Below are positions 31,948 through 36,928 of a stretch of DNA of 36,928 nt, piece after piece. A program made the translations under genes and the position numbers. Source of the DNA: Pseudomonadota bacterium (GTDB lineage: Bacteria > Pseudomonadota > Gammaproteobacteria > Xanthomonadales > Xanthomonadaceae); NCBI GenBank assembly GCA_023399815.1, contig JAEWOJ010000150.1:1-36928 (forward strand). Direction: 5' to 3'. Below the pieces are notes generated by a model. The model was not told the origin of the DNA. It was given only the letters and a program-made list of their open reading frames with translations, and ran no database searches. Position 1 is the stretch's first letter, and every line of letters begins with the position of its first letter.

Positions 31948-33026
31948 GAGTTGACAAAGTAAGTGCAACACCCGCGCCGCCCGAAGAAGGGGTGAGCTGG
32001 CAGACTGAGGGAGATCACTCGGCCAAGAGAAGATCTTCCATGTACAGCCAGCTCACCGAGCCGGAACGATACACCGTGGGCGTACTGAAGCGAGAGGGGC
32101 GCTCGATCCGCGGCATTGCCCGTGCACTGGGCCGGCAAGCCAGCACGATCAGCCGCGAGTTGAAGCGCAATAGCTGCCACCGGACAGATGGGGCCTACCG
32201 GCCAAGCAAGGCGCAGGAACGCATGAGCGGGCGGCGTAGCCGCAGTCGGCGGGTGAAGCACCATGCGCCGGGCGTGTATGCCCGACTCGAGGCCTTGTTG
32301 CAGGAGCAGCAGTGGAGCCCGGAGCAGATTGCCAGCGCGTCCGGCGAGATAATGGGTGCTCGGATCAGCCACGTCACGATCTACCGGCACATCCGCGAGG
32401 ATCAGCGTCGGGGCGGTGGTTTGTACCGCCATCTCCGGCAGGGCGGCAAGCGCCGGCGCAAGCGGACGTTTGGGCCGGAACGGCGTGGCAAGCTGGCCGG
32501 GAAGCCGATGATCGACAGCCGTCCGAAGGTGATCGAGCTGCGCCACGAGGTCGGCCACTGGGAAGGCGACACGGTGATGGGCGCAGCCGGCGAGCGGACG
32601 TATTTATTGACGCTGGTGGAGCGCAGCACGGGCTGGGCGGAAGTGATGCGCCTGCCGCACCGCACGGTGCAGGCGGTGAACCGTGCGGTGATGGCGGTGA
32701 TCCGTAACAGTGGGTTGCCGTTCAAGACGATCACGTGGGACAACGGCACGGAGTTCCACGGCTACCGCGCCTTGGAACAGGCGACCGACGTGCGTTGCTA
32801 CTTTGCGTATCCCCATCATCCGTGGGAGCGGGGGAGCAACGAGAACTTCAATGGGCTGTTGCGACAATACTTCGGGAAAGGGAAGAGTCTCGCCCGAATC
32901 AGGCAGGCGGATTGCGACAGGGCAGTCACTAAACTCAACCAACGACCTAGGAAACGCTATGGCTTCAAGACGCCAGATCAGCGCATGCAAGAACTCTCAG
33001 GGGTGTTGCACTTGGGGTGTTAATTC
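31948..33026 (+). mobile_element. IS30-family insertion sequence
   Basis: The element is about 1,079 bases with one transposase gene. Its ends are imperfect 26-base inverted repeats (31948-31973 and 33001-33026, 20 of 26 matching), whose innermost 13 bases, AAGTGCAACACCC and its complement, are identical. Size and single gene fit IS30 family. No clear target duplication is visible next to the ends as drawn, so the exact boundaries are approximate. It lies between attC 8 and the 3' end of the rightmost cassette gene, opposite in direction to the cassettes. Confidence 0.88.
32040..33023 (+). CDS. IS30-family DDE transposase
   Basis: The 327-residue transposase has an N-terminal helix-turn-helix (MYSQLTEPERYTVGVLKREG, SIRGIARALGRQASTISREL) and an RNase H-like DDE core. 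The core carries VGHWEGDTVMG (first Asp), TITWDNGTEF (second Asp) and the family signature HPWERGSNENFNGLLRQYFGKG (Glu within), then KLNQRPRKRYGFKTP near the end. All catalytic residues and the full length are present, so it may be active. The TAA stop lies within the right inverted repeat. The ATG at 32040 gives the usual start; upstream codons would run through attC 8. Confidence 0.93.
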   Translation: MYSQLTEPERYTVGVLKREGRSIRGIARALGRQASTISRELKRNSCHRTDGAYRPSKAQERMSGRRSRSRRVKHHAPGVYARLEALLQEQQWSPEQIASASGEIMGARISHVTIYRHIREDQRRGGGLYRHLRQGGKRRRKRTFGPERRGKLAGKPMIDSRPKVIELRHEVGHWEGDTVMGAAGERTYLLTLVERSTGWAEVMRLPHRTVQAVNRAVMAVIRNSGLPFKTITWDNGTEFHGYRALEQATDVRCYFAYPHHPWERGSNENFNGLLRQYFGKGKSLARIRQADCDRAVTKLNQRPRKRYGFKTPDQRMQELSGVLHLGC

Positions 33027-33459
33027 ACCGGGCAGTCGTCGCGCCGCGAAAGAATATGCGTGTCTTTGCGCTGAGTACCGCCCAAAGGTTGATTGCAACT
33101 TCAATACCGCTGCGAACAATGTTGGTCACAATCTTCTGCGTAGGAACAATCAGCTCTTGCGCTTGGATAAGTAGGTAAGCGTTTTGCGCCAGGACGCCGC
33201 CATAGTAGACCAAAGCTGCAGACAGCATAAGGCGATCCCATCTACGCTTGCCGAGCAGCGCTAGAACTGATGAAACTACTAGGAACGAGGCCGTGGCAAG
33301 TGCCATAACAACCGACCCAACCCCAAGCCTTGCCTCATCAGGGACGCGCGATGAAAGCGAGACAAAGGCAACAAAGAGCAATCCCAAGAGGCCGACTGCG
33401 ATGTTCATCACCACAGCCACCCAAAGTCGCTTCGGTCGTCTAAATCGCGGCTCATTCAT
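33025..33459 (-). CDS. Rightmost cassette gene, membrane protein truncated by the IS
   Basis: The 144-residue protein has four hydrophobic helices (about 10-33, 46-68, 74-96 and 110-128) and a basic N-terminus (MNEPRFRRPKRLW). Two bases of its TGA stop come from the IS end. Removing the IS joins the frame to attC 8 and would extend it by CDPNNSFKPTPLRGSA before a TAA, the same kind of tail that two other cassette proteins carry. The start at 33459 sits eight bases behind the core GTTAGGGG, which can double as a ribosome site. Function unknown. Confidence 0.7.
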   Translation of the reverse strand: MNEPRFRRPKRLWVAVVMNIAVGLLGLLFVAFVSLSSRVPDEARLGVGSVVMALATASFLVVSSVLALLGKRRWDRLMLSAALVYYGGVLAQNAYLLIQAQELIVPTQKIVTNIVRSGIEVAINLWAVLSAKTRIFFRGATTAR

Positions 33460-33465
33460 TTCTGC

Positions 33466-33498
33466 CCCTAACGCCTATTCGGCCGCCTAATCGCGGTG
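33466..33498 (-). other. Proximal end of the cassette array, attI-like
   Basis: The first cassette is bounded by CCCCTAACGCC (33466-33476; GTTAGGGG on the minus strand). Beyond it there is no attC palindrome. Instead, reading leftwards on the minus strand, GATTAGGC, GAATAGGC and GTTAGGGG follow each other at 10-12-base intervals, resembling the repeated weak core sites of an attI. No intI gene adjoins it. The remaining bases up to the terminator at 33702 hold no gene I can support. Confidence 0.45.
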
Positions 33499-33701
33499 TT
33501 TGCCGAAGTGTCCTGCTTTTCGATCCCAATGTGAAGGCGCTGAGGTGCTTGCAGGATCAATGGCTTGGCGAGGGTAAGAAGGCATGGTGTCCCGCAGGGG
33601 CTTCGAGCAAGCGCCGCAGTATTGCAGCCATGAGGGTTACGCCGGCAAAGGTGCGGCTTGATCGTCCGTGGCGCACTGTGCCCCTTGTTGGAAACTGGAG
33701 C

Positions 33702-33735
33702 GACGAAGGCCCGGGGTTTCTCCCGGGCCTTCGTC
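33702..33735 (-). terminator. Terminator after DUF885 lipoprotein gene
   Basis: A 14-base perfect stem, GACGAAGGCCCGGG (33702-33715), pairs with CCCGGGCCTTCGTC (33722-33735) around a six-base loop. It is 66 bases past the stop of the DUF885 gene. The T run is poor, but the stem is very strong and would also shield the gene from cassette-side transcription. Confidence 0.7.
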
Positions 33736-33801
33736 AAGCGGATTGCTGGAATTGGGTGGCGGAGCCAGCCTATTCCGGATTCTCGCTGCACAACAGGGAC
33801 G

Positions 33802-35604
33802 TCACTCGATTGGCTGGTCCAGCATCAGCTGCCGGGCGAAGCGCACCGGCGGGGCGCCGTAGGACAGGATCTGGTCGTGGTAGGCCTTGAGGTTGAAGTT
33901 CGCGCCCTGCTTTTCCTGCACGGCCTTGCGGGTGTCGAAGTGCTCCTGCGCACCGACGAAGTAGGTCGGCAGCTGCGCCGAGGTCAGCTGCGCGCGCACC
34001 CATTTGCCGGCCGCTTCGCTTTCCTGCTGGAAGGCGTCGTGGGTCATCAGCTGCATGGCCTGCTCGCGGCTCCAGCCATCGACATGCACGCCCTGGTCGA
34101 GGATGGCGTTGGCAATCGTGCGCAGGTAGAACTTCAGCTGCACCAGGTGGAACAGCGGGTCGTTATCCAGGTAGCCTTGTTCCTGCATCATGCGCTCGGT
34201 GTAGACCGCCCAGCCCTCGGCGAACAGGCCCGAGCGCAGCACGGCGCGCAGGGTGGAGGGGAACTTGCCCGAATGCCAGCCTTCCAGGTAGTGGCCCGGC
34301 GTGCCCTCGTGGATGGACAGCAGGTGGATCATGCGGCTGTTGTATTCGCGCAGGAACGAATCGACCTGCTTGTCGTTCCAGTCGTCCGGGATCGGCGAGA
34401 CGGCGTAGAAGGTCTTCAGGTTCTTGTCCAGCGGGCCGGGCGAATCGCAGTAGGCCACGGCCACGCCACGCTGGAATTCCGGCATCAGGATGATGTCCAC
34501 CGGCGCGTCGGGCAGGGTCACCAGGTCGTGCTTGCGCACGAACTCGGTGGACGCGGCCAGCGAGGCCTTGGCGTCTTCCACCACCTTGTCGCGCGCCGGC
34601 TTGTCGGCATAGGCCAGTTCCAGCGCGGCCTCGATGGCCTTCTGCTGCTGCTCGTCGCTCGGCTCGGCCGGCATCTCCGGTGCGCCCGGCTTGTCCTTCA
34701 GCACTACCTGGGCGATGCCGTACATGTCCTTGCGCACGCGCGCCAGTTCGGCGCGGGCGCGCTCGCCGATCTCCTGGCGCGACAGCGACGAGTTGAGTGA
34801 GAACTTCAGTTTCTGGTCGTACTTCTCCGCGCCGATGCGGAAGTCGCCCTTGGCGTTGGGCACCAGGGTCTTGTCCAGCCACTCCTGCTGCTCGGCGACG
34901 GCGCTCTTGAGGTTCTCGATGGCGGCCTTCAGGCGCTCCTGGTCGGCCGCGTCCAGTTGGCCGATGTTCGGGGTGATGAAAGTGTCGACCAGGCTGAGGA
35001 TGCCCTGGTTCTGTTTGGCCACGGTCTCGGCATGGATCTTCGGCACGCGCGCCGGGTCGAGGTTGGCGCGGGCGGCGGCGAAGAGCTGCGGGATCTTCTC
35101 GATGCGCGCGGTCGCCGACTTCAGGCGCTCGGGCAGCGGTGCGAACTCGCGCGCCATCAGGCCGTAGATGGCGCTGCCGGCCAGGCCGTTGTAGACCTGC
35201 GGATCCCATTGCCACGACTGCAGGGTTTCGTTGTTCCAGATGTCGGACTGCAGCTGGTTGCGCAGGATGGCCGCGTCCACCTGGTTCTCGCGGCCGAGCC
35301 TGGCGACGTCGATCCGGTCCAGTTCGGCGAGCAGCGCCTTGCTGGCGTCCAGGCCCTTCTGCTGGCCGGCGGCGCTGAGGTCGTCGAGCTCGCCGTCGAA
35401 GCGATGGTCGCCGATCTGGGTGGCGCTGACCGGGGACAGTTGCATCCACGTATCCAGCGCCTTCTTCGACAGCTCGGCGAACTGCGCGTCGGCCTGGCTC
35501 TGGCCGGCCTGCTCGGCGGCGGTGGGCGGAGTGTTCGGGGCGTCGCCGTTCTGGCAGCCGGCCAGGCTGACCAGCAGGGCGGCGGCGAGCAGGTGCTTGC
35601 GCAT
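33802..35604 (-). CDS. DUF885-family metallopeptidase-like lipoprotein
   Basis: The 600-residue protein has a lipoprotein signal with lipobox LAGC, so it is anchored in the periplasm. The mature part is largely helical. It carries the DUF885 zinc motif HEGTPGHYLEGWH near residue 430 (a variant HExxxH) with GWAVYTERMMQEQG downstream as the probable Glu ligand region. Family length is about 600, so the gene is complete. The peptidase activity of the family is inferred from the motif; the substrate is unknown. The ATG at 35604 has an AGGTAA ribosome site. It is divergent from the GFA gene. Confidence 0.9.
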   Translation of the reverse strand: MRKHLLAAALLVSLAGCQNGDAPNTPPTAAEQAGQSQADAQFAELSKKALDTWMQLSPVSATQIGDHRFDGELDDLSAAGQQKGLDASKALLAELDRIDVARLGRENQVDAAILRNQLQSDIWNNETLQSWQWDPQVYNGLAGSAIYGLMAREFAPLPERLKSATARIEKIPQLFAAARANLDPARVPKIHAETVAKQNQGILSLVDTFITPNIGQLDAADQERLKAAIENLKSAVAEQQEWLDKTLVPNAKGDFRIGAEKYDQKLKFSLNSSLSRQEIGERARAELARVRKDMYGIAQVVLKDKPGAPEMPAEPSDEQQQKAIEAALELAYADKPARDKVVEDAKASLAASTEFVRKHDLVTLPDAPVDIILMPEFQRGVAVAYCDSPGPLDKNLKTFYAVSPIPDDWNDKQVDSFLREYNSRMIHLLSIHEGTPGHYLEGWHSGKFPSTLRAVLRSGLFAEGWAVYTERMMQEQGYLDNDPLFHLVQLKFYLRTIANAILDQGVHVDGWSREQAMQLMTHDAFQQESEAAGKWVRAQLTSAQLPTYFVGAQEHFDTRKAVQEKQGANFNLKAYHDQILSYGAPPVRFARQLMLDQPIE

Positions 35605-35707
35605 CGAGTTACCTGTTGCTGAGGGAAAAACGCAGCATAGGCCAGCCACCGGAATGGCGCCCATGCCATTGGCTTACCATGGCCGCGGTACCCTTGGAGG
35701 TCGTGCG

Positions 35708-36064
35708 ATGCGTTACGAAGGCAGCTGTCACTGCGGGCGCATCGCGTTCGCGTTCGAGTCCGCCACGCCGGTCACCGGCGCGTTGTCCTGCAACTGCTCG
35801 ATCTGCCGGCGGCGCGGCTCGCTGCTGTGGTTCGGCCCGCGCAGCCGGTTCGAGTTGAAGAGCGATCCGGCCGACCTGGAAAGCTACCGTTTCAACACCG
35901 GCCACATCGATCACCACCACTGCCGCGCCTGTGGCGTCGCCCCGTTCAGCGAGGCGCTGGACCCGCGCAGCGGCGAGCCGACGGTGGCGGTCAACCTGCG
36001 CTGCGTCGCGGACGTGGACCTGGAGGCGCTGGAAATCACCCGCTACGACGGAGCCAACCGGTGA
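35708..36064 (+). CDS. Chromosomal GFA-family (CENP-V/GFA) zinc protein
   Basis: The 118-residue protein has the GFA cysteine pattern: GSCHCGRIAF, SCNCSICRRRGS and HCRACGVAPF, followed by VAVNLRCVADVDLEALEI. The start has a GGAGG ribosome site. The stop overlaps the GTG start of the next gene by four bases (GTGA), so the two are translationally coupled. It is outside the cassette array, has chromosome-like GC, and is only moderately similar to the cassette GFA protein at 28669. Confidence 0.88.
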   Translation: MRYEGSCHCGRIAFAFESATPVTGALSCNCSICRRRGSLLWFGPRSRFELKSDPADLESYRFNTGHIDHHHCRACGVAPFSEALDPRSGEPTVAVNLRCVADVDLEALEITRYDGANR

Positions 36065-36858
36065 CAGCGGTGCCGCGTCGTTCCCGTGTCGTCGCCGGCA
36101 CGCTGCTGGCACTGGCGCTGCTGGCGGGATGCGCCAGGCACGAGGCCGCCATGGCCGGCGCCGCTGCCGAGGCCCCGCTGGCATCGCCGCAGGGCGCGTT
36201 CCTGGCCTATGAGCACACGGTGCGGCTGCGCCTGCCCGGCGGACAGATCGCGCCGCGCCTGCAAGCGGTGTCCGAAGCCTGCCAGCGCGGGACGTTCGGC
36301 GACTGCGCGGTGCTGCAGCTGTCGCGCAGCGGGGGCGACACCGCCTCCGGCTCGATCGAGGTGCGCATCGCGCCGCGGGGCGTGGAGCCGATCATCGCGC
36401 TGGCCAGCGAGAAGGGCGAGGTGACCCGCCGCGACACCCGGGCGGAAGACCTCGCGCAGCAGGTGGCCGACACGCGCCTGGCCCAGGCGCGACTGAAGAG
36501 CGAACATGCGCGCCTGGTCGACTACCAGCAGCGCAGGGACCTGGCGGTGGCCGACCTGCTGGCCATTTCTCAGCGCCTGTCCGAGATCGAGGCGGGGCTG
36601 GAGCAGGCCGACCGCGATGCCGCCCAGCAGCACCGGCGCATCGACACGCAGAAGGTGACGATTCAGCTGGAGTCGACCAGCAGCCAGCGCAACCGCAGCG
36701 AGATCGGCCGCGCGCTGGGCGAGTTCGGCGACATCTTCACCACCAGCCTGGCCTACCTGATCCGCATCTTCGCCGGCGTGCTGCCGCTGTTGCTGGTCGG
36801 CGGCCCGCTGGCGTGGGGCGGCATGAAGCTGTGGCGCCGTCGCCGGAAGCGCGACTGA
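36061..36858 (+). CDS. DUF4349-like lipoprotein with C-terminal membrane helix
   Basis: The 265-residue protein has a lipoprotein signal (lipobox LAGC, Cys22) and a beta-rich domain (AFLAYEHTVRLRLPG, GSIEVRIAPRGVEPIIALASEKGEV). A long coiled coil (about 125-200) leads to QKVTIQLEST, a membrane helix (about 230-252) and a basic end (KLWRRRRKRD). This layout is that of DUF4349 proteins, whose function is not known. The GTG at 36061 was chosen because it overlaps the GFA stop; a second GTG at 36070 is possible. Confidence 0.8.
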   Translation: MTAVPRRSRVVAGTLLALALLAGCARHEAAMAGAAAEAPLASPQGAFLAYEHTVRLRLPGGQIAPRLQAVSEACQRGTFGDCAVLQLSRSGGDTASGSIEVRIAPRGVEPIIALASEKGEVTRRDTRAEDLAQQVADTRLAQARLKSEHARLVDYQQRRDLAVADLLAISQRLSEIEAGLEQADRDAAQQHRRIDTQKVTIQLESTSSQRNRSEIGRALGEFGDIFTTSLAYLIRIFAGVLPLLLVGGPLAWGGMKLWRRRRKRD

Positions 36859-36864
36859 TCGCCT

Positions 36865-36928
36865 GTAGGAGCGCACCATTGTGCGCGATGGGGGTAATAG
36901 GGAAAGCCCCAAAGCGCCCCAACGTGCG
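36865..36928. repeat. Partial GTAG-type REP (copy 5), cut by window end
   Basis: The left arm begins GTAGGAGCGCACCATTGTGC at 36865. Its core (GCGCACCATTGTGCGC) differs from the other copies. The facing arm would lie beyond the end of the window. Confidence 0.7.

Noticed and set aside
33468..33890. Short frames on both strands between the array and the DUF885 gene, as a possible intI remnant
   Set aside because: Neither strand shows the tyrosine-recombinase Arg/His/Tyr motifs or any other recognisable integrase segment.

Overview
The window looks like chromosomal DNA from a high-GC gammaproteobacterium of the Xanthomonadaceae (Pseudoxanthomonas, Stenotrophomonas or Xanthomonas-like). The reasons are the Xanthomonas-type bTHX ribosomal protein with an Ala/Lys-rich tail, GTAG-headed REP hairpins scattered between genes, and a group of attC sites of the type seen in xanthomonad integrons. 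The genus assignment is an inference.

Region 1 (1-7.3 kb): a frameshifted secreted-protein gene; a TetR-controlled EmrB/EmrA-type drug efflux operon with a palindromic candidate operator in front of tetR; and a divergent metal locus. In that locus a ZnuD-like TonB receptor faces a small MerC-like membrane protein across a Zur-box-like AT-rich site, which suggests zinc acquisition. The bTHX gene and its terminator follow.

Region 2 (7.3-15.1 kb): a lipoprotein nucleotide pyrophosphatase/phosphodiesterase, an alkylation-repair pair (Ada-AlkA fusion plus Ogt), a periplasmic ClpP/crotonase-fold lipoprotein, a UbiM-like flavin hydroxylase, a small S4 RNA-binding protein, and an ECF sigma factor with a downstream membrane protein that may be its antagonist.

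Region 3 (15.2-27.7 kb): DEAD-box helicase DeaD, two diguanylate cyclases flanking the pseudouridine synthase RluF, an EamA exporter, a DUF72 protein, a VOC protein, a secreted class-C beta-lactamase-like hydrolase, an ABC exporter and a GNAT acetyltransferase. This is ordinary housekeeping and accessory chromosome.

Region 4 (27.9-33.5 kb): an array of integron gene cassettes, all on the minus strand. I count eight attC sites and eight cassette genes. Most encode small unknown or membrane proteins, and one encodes a GFA-family protein. No integron integrase is visible, so within this window it is a CALIN (cluster of attC sites lacking an integrase) or a decayed integron. An IS30-family element sits at the 3' end of the rightmost cassette gene. 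Two cassette genes read through their attC and carry a common attC-encoded C-terminal tail; the IS appears to have cut the same tail off a third.

Region 5 (33.5-36.9 kb): a DUF885 metallopeptidase-like lipoprotein with a strong terminator, then a second, chromosomal GFA protein translationally coupled to a DUF4349-like lipoprotein, and half of a REP element at the window edge.
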